NCBI GenBank assembly: GCA_013398175.1
Contig: VZRZ01002452.1
Location: 112,053-176,052 of the forward strand
DNA length: 64,000 nt
Source: Climacteris rufus
Lineage: Eukaryota; Chordata; Aves; Passeriformes; Climacteridae
Direction: 5' to 3'
The notes beneath the pieces were generated by a model. The model was not told the DNA's origin. It saw nothing but the letters and a program-made list of their open reading frames with translations, and ran no database searches. Below, one piece after another: positions 1 to 10,799 of the stretch. Position numbers and translations under genes: made by a program. Numbering within the stretch: position 1 is the stretch's first letter; every line of letters starts with the position of its first letter.

Positions 1-468
1 GCTGATTTTAGTTCTGCTCTGTGAGGGCATTGCTGCAAAGCCATTACTTCTGCCCTGCATTATTAATAAACACAGCTCCAGCCTCAGCCAGGCTGCACAA
101 GCAAAATGTGTGTCCTACTTTCAGGAAAAGAAAAAGGGAGGCTTTAAGGAAGGAAGTTAAAACAAAACAACCACAAGGAAGACAGAATGCCTGGGAGGGA
201 ACATGCACAAGGCTTAATGAAGACATACATAATTTTATTTTTTTTTAATTGTGTCTGCAGCAGAGTGATTTTAGATGCTCATTTTTGCATACTTAAAAAG
301 TGAAATGTTTTTTAGAACAGTGTCCTAAATAACCAGGCTTATTGCAAACATGAGTTTGAGATGCCAGAGATTTGCCTGGTGTCTGTCCCTCTAAAAACCG
401 TGGAAAGATGCAACAGGAAAATCACACAAGGCAGAAACTTGAATTGGAATGGAAAGGAATTCAGAGCA

Positions 469-560
469 ACACAGAATTTCCTGAGTTGAGAGGGACCCTC
501 AAGGATCATCCACTCCAACTCATGCCCTTGCTTGATGCAGGGCTCCTTTGGCTGAGCTCT
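469..560 (-). mobile_element. CR1 LINE 3'-end fragment
   Basis: Reverse-oriented CR1 3' end. The words 'cacagaatttcctgagttg', 'agagggaccctcaaggatca' and 'cactccaact' are the complement of the conserved CR1 tail that reads 'gttggactggatgatccttg...ggtcccttccaac...'. The left part, beyond about 560, fades into unrecognised sequence. Confidence 0.75.
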
Positions 561-1583
561 GCAAGCAAGGTGGTGGCTGGTGGCCAGCTATCCCTTGGGA
601 AAGGCTGCTTTGGAATAAACTGGGGAATAATTTAACACCAGCAAATATCCACCAGAAACCTGGCACTGAGAGAGGGAGGAATCAAGACTGGCTCCAGCTA
701 CCTCCCACATATTCAGAAGCCACAAGCACAGGATGCTCTTTCCACCTTTTCCAATCTCTATTCCAAGTACTACTAAGGGACACGTTTGCCTGGGTAACCT
801 CCACATGGAGAATCAGATGAAAGTTTGGCTTGTGATTGCTGTTTTAGTGATCAGGAGGGATTTCTGCCAGCAGGTACCACCCCCTTCCCAGCCTGGGAGG
901 TTTGGAACAGCACCTTGTCCATGGATGGGATGCTCAGGAGCAGCAATTCTGTCAGCAACATGCAGCATCTCTTTCTTTTTTAGATTCAATGCCTAAAACC
1001 CCTTAAAAACACATCTAGAATTAGTCTGCTGTTTCAGAAATCCAAGATTTTAAACCCCAAGCTGGGTTTGAAAGACACCAGGAGCATGTTCCTCTCCATG
1101 GCAGGGCTTTTTGCAGCCTCCTGTGTGACAGCAGCTCCTTCAATTTGAGGAAACACTCTCTGTACTGATGCAGGTTTTAACTCAGCTACTGAACCACAGA
1201 ATTACTTCAGTCCAATTCCATTTAACACAGTCGAGGATGCTGTCACTCTGTCACATGTCCCCACTGCCAGGAGATTTTATGGAGTTTCTTTTTTATCAGC
1301 TGTCTCTAAAAATCTCTTCTTTTTTTCTCCTGAAAGTCTGTTTTTCCATAGAGAAGTGACCACTGAGTGTGGTGCAGCCTGCTCCTGCTTCCCAGTGTGG
1401 ATAATATGGCATCTTGCCTGTGGCAGAATAGGGATCTTGAACAAACATAATCCAATAAAAACTGGCAGGTTGGAAAAACCTCTAAATTTCAGGTGCCAGG
1501 TTTGCCTTTCCAGCTCTGCCTCTAAAGATAACACTGAGAGATGCTGCCCTCACACTCAGCTTTTTCACCTCCTCTTCTTGGTG

Positions 1584-1633
1584 TGAATGATCCTTGTGGC
1601 TCCTTCCAACTCAGGATATTCCATATGATTCTC
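1584..1633 (+). mobile_element. CR1 LINE, last 50 bases only
   Basis: The sequence 'gatccttgtggctccttcca' followed by 'actcaggatattcc' and 'atatgattct' matches the extreme 3' end of the CR1 copy at 63768-63983. It is an extreme 5' truncation. Confidence 0.75.
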
Positions 1634-1751
1634 CACTAACTTGTGCATCCTCACCTGATTCCATGAAAGCATCTTTCCTCCTGGCTGGACAAACAAGCTG
1701 AGGGCTCTGAACCACCCCTCCAATGAGAAAAATCTCCCAATAATGGGGAAA

Positions 1752-1768
1752 CCCCCCCCCCCCCCCCC
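1752..1768 (+). repeat. Poly-C run of 17
   Basis: Seventeen consecutive C residues follow 'ggggaaa'. The length in any assembly is error-prone. Confidence 0.95.
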
Positions 1769-1817
1769 GCTGTGATATTAAATTGCACTGATATCAAAAG
1801 CTGTAAAATTGTTTATC

Positions 1818-1930
1818 ACAGAAGCACAGGATGGTTTGGGTTGGAAGGGACCTTAAGGACAATCCAGTTCCACCCCTGTGCTGTGGGCAGGGAATCCTTT
1901 ACCTAGGCCAGGTCTCTCCAACTTGGCCTC
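1818..1930 (-). mobile_element. CR1 LINE 3'-end fragment
   Basis: This starts with the reversed tail 'atcacagaagcacaggatgg', then 'tttgggttggaagggacctt' and 'aaggacaatccagttccacc'. It then drifts into a diverged 'ccaggtctctccaacttggc' segment, so it is an older or rearranged copy. Confidence 0.85.
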
Positions 1931-2851
1931 AGAGACCAGACTGACAGGAAGGATGAAAATTTCTGCACTTTAATCCCAATTTTAATTTCTCAATTTTAAT
2001 CTTCATCATTTCCTCACTAATTTAGTGCTTAGCTGTGTTACCCACTGGAAGCTCTCCATGCAAAACGACCTGTCAGCTTTCTGGACATCAGGAGATTTCT
2101 GAGATGGAAATTATGAAAAGCATTTTTTAAGGATGAGAAACAGAGAAATGAAATTTCAATATCAAATTAAAGGGCCGTGGCAGCTCTCTGGCTTGAGCAC
2201 AAAGCTGTGCAACAAAAAGATCTGGTGAGGGGGCACAAAAAAAGATCAGAGGATTTTTTTTTATGAAAGGAAGTCAGGAAAAATTAGGATTGCAGTTGAG
2301 TTGGGAGTGAACAAAAGGCTGACTGGCATAAAGAAGATTGACCAGGGCTTTTTTTTCCCCTTTGCACATCATGCAAGTCTAAAGCAACAGACAATAATTG
2401 GCATAGCTTTAAAAAAATAATAATAATCAGCAGCTCAAGCCTTAATGAATCTGCAGAGCTGCTTTCTGCAAAGGATTGTAGGGATAAAATAGAGCAAAAA
2501 TCAAAGCATGGGGGAGGTTTCAGGAGAGAGAGGACACCCACAGCCACAGGGACAAAGGTAGGGAACAATCAACACCTTCGTGGGTCTGTGCTGGGAAAAG
2601 CTGCTGACTTCAAGGTTTTGGGGGGATTATTCCATATGGAACAATCCTGAGGAAGCTTCTGAAGGCTGTTTTCAGTGAGGAGAGACCAGGACAGATGGCC
2701 AGCTGGGCTCTCACTGAGTGTCCTTTGTGCTGGGTGGAGGGGCAGGCTGGAATGATGAGACTCCAGAAGGGATGTCCAAGGGTTTGCTGCTGCCTCCCTG
2801 GGAGAAGCCCAATTTTCAGTGTTACCCCTTTGTTTTCTCCTGCTCTTCTCA

Positions 2852-2970
2852 ACTGTTCAGGTTGGAGAGGACCTTAACACTCCAGTTCCACCCCCTGCCA
2901 TGGGTAGGAACACCTTCCACTATCCCAGGTTGCTCCAAGCCCTGCCCAACCTGGTCCTGGACACATCTTT
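2852..2970 (-). mobile_element. CR1 LINE 3'-end fragment
   Basis: Reversed CR1: 'caggttggagaggaccttaa', 'ccccctgccatgggtagg', 'cttccactatcccaggttgc'. It lies about 0.9 kb downstream of FAM168A exon 3 in gene orientation and has the same orientation as the gene. Confidence 0.85.
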
Positions 2971-3884
2971 CTGAGGCTTTTTCAATTTGTTTTCTGATGG
3001 AACCTCCACCCTCCTGAGGACACCTCACCCAAATCCCTTATCCTGCAGTGATCTGGGGTTTCCTCTCCCTTGGGTGCTCCCTTGGCCATCTGCCCACCCA
3101 GTGGAGGAGCTGCTGCCTGCTCCATGTGGCAGTGGCTGGGGACAAGGGACATTTTATAATATCCAGGCCAAAATGCAGGAATGCTGCAGTATTTACATTC
3201 CTGGCTGAGCAGGGAGGACAAGCTACTAATAAATTTATGGGCTTTTCTTATTCTATGGAGTTGTTTTCATTTAATTGTGCCAGTGTTTTATCCTTCAGGG
3301 GAATCTGAGGGTGGCCAGCAAACATGCAGGGGAACAAAACTTGTTTTATTCTACATGTTAAGGCTTTAATGGGAAGAAATGCAGCTAAAGACCTTACCAA
3401 AAGCACATAAACCCAAACAAAACACAACAGATCCCTTCCAGAGTCATCCACAATAAACAGTTCCATGGAATATGTGTAAACTGTGATGTGGAGAAGACAA
3501 AACCAAAAGATTTTGGCAACAAACCCCTCATTCCTTCTTCATCAGCTTTGCAAAGTGCCTGACCCTGGAGATCCACTGATTTTATGACAACTGGGAGACT
3601 GAAAACTTGGCAATTAAGGGGTGAGAGGGTTTAGCAAGACTGGCACAAAGTCCAGCTTTGTGCTCCTTAAGCAAGGAGCTCTTCCTGCTGCACACTGAGC
3701 TCCAAAGGCAGCTTTCTTGGGAAGTTTTAAAATCCTGTGGCCCTTTTGAGGCAAAAACATTGAGGATAAACATCTCATGCAACCAGAAGCCGAATCAAAG
3801 GGTGAGATATTATTTTTCACCCCCAATGTGTGCTTGGAAATGGATGAGCAAGGAATGTCTCCAGGCCTTTTTCAGGACTCTTAC

Positions 3885-3965
3885 CTGGGGCGTAGCCAGG
3901 GCTGCTGGTTGGATACATGTTAGGATTGTAGGCTGGGGCAGCAGTGGGATAGCCTGTCGGATAAC
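3885..3965 (-). CDS. FAM168A: FAM168A, second coding exon
   Basis: This 81-nt internal coding exon of FAM168A lies on the minus strand. The acceptor is tttgtctcactgcag ending at 3966, and the donor is gtaaga starting at 3884. It supplies the last two bases of the Gly codon left open by the upstream exon, then 26 codons, then one base of the next codon. It is thus a phase 1 to phase 1 cassette whose skipping would keep the frame. The peptide runs YPTGYPTAAPAYNP, NMYPTSSP, GYAP, with Tyr-Pro spaced every few residues, typical of the disordered N-terminal part of the FAM168 family. From memory the mammalian protein has the same AAPAYNP core with a few substitutions around it. Later exons lie beyond position 1, so most of the protein is outside the window. 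Confidence 0.93.
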
Positions 3966-4730
3966 CTGCAGTGAGACAAAACCAGAAATTCGCATTTTGT
4001 CCATGGGGAGCAAGGATGGCACCCCTGAAAAGCAAGAAACAACCTGGGAGAGCACAGAGGTCGTGGAGGGAAAAGACAGGTGGATTCTCCAGGAATAGGA
4101 AGGACTGTGAAAGTGCTCCACAGGCCTGCACGTGACATCATCAATATTTCATCTTTATTCCTGTAGAAAACCAGAATGCAGGAATGCTCACTGTGCTTTG
4201 GAGAAAACTGCTGGGAGAACCCACACTCTGAATGAGGAATTCAGGTACAACTCAGCACAGTGATACTGGAAAGGTTTTCCTGGGCTGCCTGGCAGCACTT
4301 TGGACAGTTCAGCACCTCCATAAAGCAGAGCTTCTTGCTGAAGGGAAGGCAGGGATGCTGCAGGAAAACACGCCAGGCCTTGTATTCACCCATGGCTGCA
4401 CAGGTGCCATTCCCAGGAGGGAGCCCATTACCTGCCAGGCCACCTGGAAGGAACAGGAACATGTACAGACCCTCTGGAGCCACGTGGGGCTTAATGGGCA
4501 CTTTGGAAAAGGCTGCAGAAAACCCTCAGTTTGCATCATCCTCACTCAGAGCAGCCACAGGGAGTTCAGGGATGGGAGTGGGGGATGGAAATCAGGGCAC
4601 ACCACAGACCCTGGGTGCACCCACACACAGTGCAGGCGTCCAGCATCCAACTCCTATTCCACTGGAAATTCCTGTCCTCCATGGAGACCACAGACACAGC
4701 CTCTGCACCTCAGGCTGCTCCATTTCCACA

Positions 4731-4978
4731 GAACCACACAATGTCCTGAGGTGGAAGGGACCCCCAAGGATCATCCAGTCCCACCCCTGTCCCAGCACAG
4801 ACCCCTCAACAACCCCACCCTGGGCATCCCTGGGAGCCTTGTCCTGGAGCTCTGGCAGCCCTGGGGCCGTGCCCATTCCCTGGGGAGCCTGGGCAGTGCC
4901 CAGCACCCTCTGGGGGAAGAACCTTTCCCTGATATCCAACCTGAACCTCCCCTGACACGGTTCCAGCCATTCCTTTGC
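4731..4978 (-). mobile_element. CR1 LINE 3' fragment, variant subfamily
   Basis: Reversed tail 'cagaaccacacaatgtcctg' followed by 'aggtggaagggacccccaag', then 'gggaagaacctttccctgat' and 'atccaacctgaacctcccct'. It pairs as a subfamily with the copy at 63768-63983, which carries 'ggagcactgcccaggctccc'. It accounts for the long but spurious reading frames here. Confidence 0.85.
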
Positions 4979-5284
4979 ATCACATTTTGCTTTTGTTTCC
5001 TTCCATTTCCTGGAAGTCTTCCCTACTGGAAAGAGTAACACCTGAATAACTCCATCCTTCTTAGGTGCTCCTGAGTAAATGCCCTAGCAGAGTGAAGGGG
5101 ACACCATAATCCTGCTTTGCTGGGGGACAATTTGGCTTTGCTGGTGATCAGTGTGCCCCTTGGCCATCATCCCAGAGCAGAGCCACTGGAATGGCCCTTG
5201 GAGAGCATTTCCATGCCAAGCCCCACTGACACTGCCTGCTGGCTGCCAGCAAAGGCTGGAAGGAGGTAATTAGCAGTTGATTTT

Positions 5285-5303
5285 CCCCCCCCCCCCTTTT
5301 TTT
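5285..5303 (+). repeat. C-run followed by T-run
   Basis: About twelve C residues run directly into a T run and an AT-rich stretch ending 'tataaaataaag'. Confidence 0.85.
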
Positions 5304-5933
5304 AATATTTGATTTTATTTTATAAAATAAAGCTGAGTATGGGTCTGTCCTCCCCCTTTTCTGAGCATCAAGAGAGCCACAGTGCAATCCCTGTTCCCAT
5401 GCCTCAAATCCCACTGCTCTTAAACCCTGGCACCACTGACTGCTGTGGCAAAATGCTGAGGTTCATTAGAATAAATCTAATTCAACAATCATGACCACTG
5501 TACTGGAATAAATGACTGGATGTTCTACCCTCTCATTTTCATCAGTGATATATTTGGCTTCTAAATCAGGTTAATTAAAAATTGCTGTAGTTAATGTTGG
5601 ATAAGCAGCAGTTTAACAGATTTTTTTTTTTTTAGGCTACATGGAACTCTGTTGTCATTGTACCCAAGAATATCTAAAGCCTTTTAGCAATCAAGAAGCT
5701 CCTTAGAAAGTTATTTGCAGATCCAGTGATTGCAAGCAGAGCATTAATGATGAGATCTTACATCAGCAATATCCCTGCTCTCCACTTCATTGGAAGATAA
5801 CCATGTCTTTTCCAGGACATTCATTGCTCCACACTCTTCCCATTTCCACAATGATCCCACTTTGCCTCCTGAAAATCTATCAGGGGTGCTAAACCAACTC
5901 CAGCTCACTTCTTGACCATGCCAAGAGTATTAT

Positions 5934-6012
5934 CTCTAAAATTCTCCCTGAATTTTCTCTAAAATTCTCCCTAAATTTTCTCTAAAATTCTCCCTAAATT
6001 TTCTCAAAATTT
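5934..6012 (+). repeat. 23-nt tandem repeat, three copies plus a partial
   Basis: Units begin at 5934, 5957 and 5980. Each reads 'ctctaaaattctccct' then '(g/a)aatttt', and a shorter fourth unit starts at 6003. The units differ at only one position, so the array is recent. Confidence 0.93.
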
Positions 6013-6055
6013 CTCTGTGTTTCTCCATGGGGTTCTACCTTCTTGGCACATGGTT

Positions 6056-6105
6056 TAGTATAATCCCAGACTGGCCTGGGTTGGAAGGGACCTCAGAGAT
6101 GATGG
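6056..6105 (-). mobile_element. CR1 LINE 3'-tip remnant
   Basis: 'ataatcccagactggcctgg' followed by 'gttggaagggacctcagaga' is the reversed CR1 tip. The following 'gatgatgggccacaagtgat' no longer aligns. Confidence 0.7.
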
Positions 6106-6560
6106 GCCACAAGTGATGATGGCTCTGTGTGTGTGCCATGGTGTTGGCAAGTCCCTTGCTGACTCCTGAGGGATGGGATCTAGATGACAGTCTCTTGGGA
6201 CACCCAGAGATTCTCTGGATCTTTGCTGCTGGAAAATAAGTCCTGAATACCACAAACTGCTGCAGTCTTTAATAATAATCCTAAACTAACAGTCTTTAGT
6301 TACCAACCCTGACAAGCACAGTCCTGTGTTGTCACAAATGTCTCACCCTCTGAGGTGCCACCAACACTCACCCACTGTCCAATTCAGCAAAAAAACCTCT
6401 TTTACTCTGACCAAAATTTGCAACATTGGGGTTACAGTTTAAAAAAAAAACGAGCCTGAAATAAATCAAACCACAGGAAAACAGTGACTTTGGGTGAGAT
6501 TTTCCATCCAGCCAAATATTGAAGGATTTATTTCAGGCAGAGGGAGGCAACTGTGTATTT

Positions 6561-6690
6561 ATAGAATCACAGGATTGTTTCACTTGGAAAAGACCTTTGA
6601 GACCATCAGGTCCAACCATTCCCCAGCATGGCCAAGGCCACCACTAACACATGTCCCCAAGTGCCACATTCACACCTGTTGAAAACCCCC
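6561..6690 (-). mobile_element. CR1 LINE 3' fragment, 'gaccatcaggtccaacc' type
   Basis: Reversed CR1 of the subfamily that reads 'agaatcacaggattgtttca', 'cttggaaaagacctttgaga' and 'gtccccaagtgccacattca'. The copies at 23116 and 48282 belong to the same group. Confidence 0.85.
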
Positions 6691-7139
6691 CAGGGGACTC
6701 AACCTTGGTGTTTCTTCTTTTTTTTTGGGTTTAGCTTCTGTTTGGCAGGATTCTTCCTCACTGTGGTATCTTTTGTTGTGCTGAAAGTAAATTATTGCTG
6801 TTTTTGGAATAACTTCATCTCAGATAAGTACAATTTCTATCAAGGAAGCTTTAATAGCTTTGGATGCAAAAAGAAGCCCTGCTCTGCACTGTCTTCCACT
6901 CTGACATCATAAACTTTGATAAGTGCTGACCTGCAGCAAGAAAACTTGTCCTTTCTATTTTAAGGGGAAACAGAGATGGGAAAGGTACAGGAAAATTAAT
7001 GTGGTTTTCTCCTTTTTTTGGACGCACTGAAAAATAAGGAAGTAGCAGAATCTGGGGCAATTTGTGCCAGGAGAAACATGCCTGGAAATTCCCAGCACTC
7101 AAAACCCACCAGGTTTAAAAATACATGAGACATTTTTAA

Positions 7140-7408
7140 TTTAGCAGGGTCTGTGGTGGTTGGACAAAGGGAATGGTTTCAAACTGAAGGAGGGTTGATT
7201 AAGATCAGATCTGAGGAAGAGGTTTTTTACAATGAGGGTGATAAAACACTGGCACAAGTTTCCCAGATGGCTGCCCCATCCCTGGAAGTGTCCAAGGGGC
7301 TTGGAGCAACCTGGGATAGTGGAAGGTGTCCCTGCCCATGGCAGGGGGTTTGCAGTGGATGACCTTTAAAAGGTCTCTTCTGACTCAAACTACTCCATAA
7401 TCCTATGT
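7140..7408 (+). mobile_element. CR1 LINE 3' fragment
   Basis: Forward CR1 including the segment 'ggacaaagggaatggtttca' upstream of the usual 'ctgccccatccctggaagtg'. It ends 'tactccataatcctatg'. It is more diverged than the 20-50 kb copies. Confidence 0.85.
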
Positions 7409-8669
7409 TTTTTATCCTTTAGGATTTGCTTGTTGGCTTTTCTCCATCCCCCAAATAACCCCAAATCAGATCCCACACAGAGCAAAAACTGTGGCCTCCC
7501 CATGATATCCCCTGGAATACAAGACAAAGTCTGGATCCAACAACCAGGAATGAGCTCAGGAGAGATGGCAACATCAAAGCATCTGGCCATCCTGCTCTGA
7601 CTTTCCCCCTGGAACATCCCCTGTAAATCCCTGTTCCTACTGCTCCCCTCCTGCCACATCTGTCCTGCCTTGTCACTTGGAATAAAAAATAACAGCAAAC
7701 AGAACTAGCCCACCTGACATGAAAATGTCAGGAAGAGAAAAAAAATATCCTTTGCTTTCTATGGATCTGCACATGACAGGACTCCATCCCTGCTGGGGCT
7801 TGAGGCTTTGCAATGGTGCAGGAGGAGAGAAAATGAGATGAAAACATATTGAACAAAATTTATTAGATTCCTCGCAGAAGAAATCCTAAGTTGTTTAGTG
7901 GCTTATTTTAATTTAATATCATCTCCACAATCAATAGGAGAACGAAAGGCAGTGTTCATTTAATCTCCTCCCCAAGGAAAACACACAGCACTCCAGCTCT
8001 GGGAAGCACTAAGTGAGCTGCTTTAAAAACTTCACCACACAGTAACTACCTGTGCAAAGCAAAAAGCACACGGGGATGGATCCAGTAGGTATTTTACAGC
8101 TACCTTTAATTTTTTGTGTATTTTAAATGCTTCTGTATCAAAACCATCTAAATAACCCCCAGCCAATGACAATCCACAAGTGCTCAGGCTCTGCAAGACT
8201 TGGCTTCTCCTGAAACTTTTGGAAGAGAATTTGCTTCTCTTTGGCTACAGAGCCCATGCTTTGGTCCATATCTCAGCCTCCCACCCTCTGGGAATTGTCA
8301 CTTGCAACACTGGATTCCAGAATGTGACATTTCATTTTTTCAAGGGTAGTTTCACTTGCCCATTATCTGATCAAGGCCTCAATTGCTACAAGCAGCCAAT
8401 ATTAATTTACAAGACAAAATATTCTCCTTCATCCTTTTTCTTAGTGAGCCTCAAGCAGTGTAGACTCCTGAAAGTGGTCATATCACAAGGCCTTTTAAAG
8501 GGACTGATGATAAAGTCTCTTATCTAAGGGCAGGACGAGGCACTATAAAACCACACTTCAACTCCTCGAACCACCAAGGACTCCAGCTCATTAACCACCA
8601 ACATTCCCTGGAAGGAAAAGCCAGGCAGCCACACAAAACCGTCCCTGTTGTGGCATTCATTGCTCCAAG

Positions 8670-8878
8670 GTGGATAAATAGGAGAGATGATTGGGAACAT
8701 TTCTTCACAGAAAGGTTTGTGCTGCCCTGGATAGTGGAGGAGTCCCCCTCCCTGGAGGGATTTAAAGCCCTGTGGATGTGGCACTGGGGACGTGGGGCAG
8801 TGGTGGCCCTGGCAGTGCTGGGGAAGGGTTGGACTCTATGGTCTTGGAGGGCTTTTCCAACCTGATTCTCCCATTCTG
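8670..8878 (+). mobile_element. CR1 LINE 3' fragment
   Basis: Forward copy of the 'catttcttcacagaaaggtt' / 'ctccctggagggatttaaag' / 'cttggagggcttttccaacc' subfamily, ending 'gattctcccattctg'. Confidence 0.85.
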
Positions 8879-8879
8879 T

Positions 8880-10385
8880 TTTACCAATTCTCCCTTTTAA
8901 ACCCCTTAACCACTGCCCACCCCTTTGTTTCTGCTGAGCTTTGAAGTTGCAGCAGGAAGATTTTTGCTTTGTGATCACCTCCTCAGGTCAGCCAGATGGA
9001 GCCAAAGCATTTTCCCCTGCAAAACACTTTCATGTTCTATTTTAAGCCCATCCAGCATTTCTCATCTTTATTGCCCAGCCCTCAGAAACTCTTCAGAAAT
9101 AGGATTTACAAGTACCTTCTCAGGACAAAAACGTGAGAAACTTCATGCCTTCAACTACACTGCTGTAAATCCAGTCTCTCTAGATGTACTGGGAATTTAT
9201 TCCTGCAGAAAATCACATGTTGGGAAATGAATGTGCACATTTGGTACTTGAGGAATTACCCCAGAAGTGAGAAATGAGAGAGCAGACACCACGTAGGCTT
9301 CCTGGCACAGCTCCACCAAAGCATCCACCAGCCAGACTTGCAGCAAAGGCTCTTGAACGAGGATTGCTGGGAGCACTGACACCAGAAAGGATGTGCCTGG
9401 CTCTGTGATGGATAGGGGACACAGGGAAAAAAGCTCAGAAGGACATCTGGGAACTAATTCTGCATGGCAAACCAGCCTCCAGGGATGAGGAGCCCCAGCA
9501 CTCTGGAAATGACTTGCAGCAGGGATGTCAACAGAGCTTGCTCTCCCGTGGCATGAGCCTCTCTCCATCCAGCAGGGTTTTCCCAGCCTGCCTGGCTCCT
9601 CACACAGCTGCACAGCTCCAGGCTTAGGCCATGCATCTCCTCCTGCCTTGGGGAGCTGTGTCCAGGGAATATCCCTTGGCACACAGGATTTAGGGAGCTG
9701 GCCTCTGAGCAGCTTCTTACACAGGGCATTGGCAGACCTTCCCTGCTCAGTGGGAACTATTTGAAACATCTCTGAGTGAATCCTGCTCACAGCAGGAAGG
9801 ACAGGATAACCCTTCCTTTCTTTCCTCACGACACAGATCCGTTTCTGTGATGGATTCATTCCCATGTCAAGTTCTACCCAAACCTGTACTGATGCCTGGA
9901 CAAGAATCCAGATCAATGCACCTGGATGCTGCAGGAGCAGGTTTCACTTCACACTGATCATCCCACAGAACCACAGCTACCCCATCACTCACTGTGAGCC
10001 TTGCCATGAAACTATTCCAGCCCACTCATGCTAAATGGATGTAAAAATAGAGGAAAAGCTGAAAGCAAGGGTGGGACTGTTCTGAAGAGCAAGTTAATGG
10101 ATGGTTGAGAATCCAGCGTTTCTGAAGGCTCTGAGGATAATAAATACATTTGTTCCCATGAAAAAGTGCCACCCCCTTATTACTGTTTCAAGCCTCATCA
10201 GCCCAAGAGTGGAGCAGTCAAATGAATGTGGATTCACCAGACACAGCAACAGCTTTAAAAAAAGATTTGTTCTCACATCTGACAACCTTGTTCCTGGAAA
10301 CCTTTAACAGTGGGTTCTCTTTTCACCAGTGGTCCTTCCCTTTACATAAACAGCAACTTATTTCCTGCTTGTTACCCACAGCCAT
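8880..10385. other. Unassigned intronic stretch
   Basis: No repeat family was recognised here. A 239-codon open frame on the minus strand (9197-9916) resembles no family I know and is treated under findings. The rest is ordinary A/T-rich spacer. Confidence 0.5.
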
Positions 10386-10795
10386 GCAAAACCCACCTTT
10401 CACTATCCCAGGTTGCTCCAAGCCCCACCAAGCCTGGCCTTGGACACTTCCAGGGATCCAGGGGCAGCCACAGCTTCTCTGGGCACCCTGTGCCAGGGCT
10501 TCACCTCCCTCCCAGGGAACAATTCCTCCCCAGTATCCCATCTATCCCTGCCCTGTGGCAGTGGGAGCCATTCCCTGTGTCCTGTCCCTCCAGCCCCTGT
10601 CCCCAGTCCCTCTCCAGCTCTCCTGGAGCCCCTTTAAGGCCCTGCAAGTGGCTCTGAGCTCTCCCTGGAGCCTTCTCCTCTCCAGGTGAGCCCCCCCAGC
10701 TCTCCCAGCCTGGCTCCAGCCCTCAGAGCATTTTCATGATCTCTGGATCTGCTCCAACAGCTCCACATCTTTCTTGTATTGGGAACCCCACAACA
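10386..10795 (-). mobile_element. CR1 LINE, longer 3' fragment
   Basis: Reversed CR1 from 'cactatcccaggttgctcca', through 'gggcagccacagcttctctg', 'cctgtccctccagcccctgt' and 'ctctccctggagccttctcc', to 'gctccacatctttcttgtat'. The very tip of the 3' end is missing, because the copy begins inside the 'caccttccactatccc' segment. Confidence 0.92.
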
Positions 10796-10799
10796 AGAA

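Larger units (their letters stand above)
1..3884 (-). other. FAM168A: FAM168A intron 3, 5' portion
   Basis: The sequence downstream of the exon-3 donor (gtaaga at 3884) on the minus strand is intron, and it runs off the window at position 1. It contains four CR1 fragments and a 17-base C run. The stretches 1-468, 560-1580, 1935-2850 and 2990-3880 show nothing I recognise. Confidence 0.8.

Noticed and set aside
4232..5038. 268-codon plus-strand frame
   Set aside because: Its second half is the reversed CR1 copy at 4731-4978, and no conserved protein is recognised in the first half.
8520..8978. 152-codon minus-strand frame
   Set aside because: It overlaps the CR1 copy at 8670-8878 on the opposite strand.
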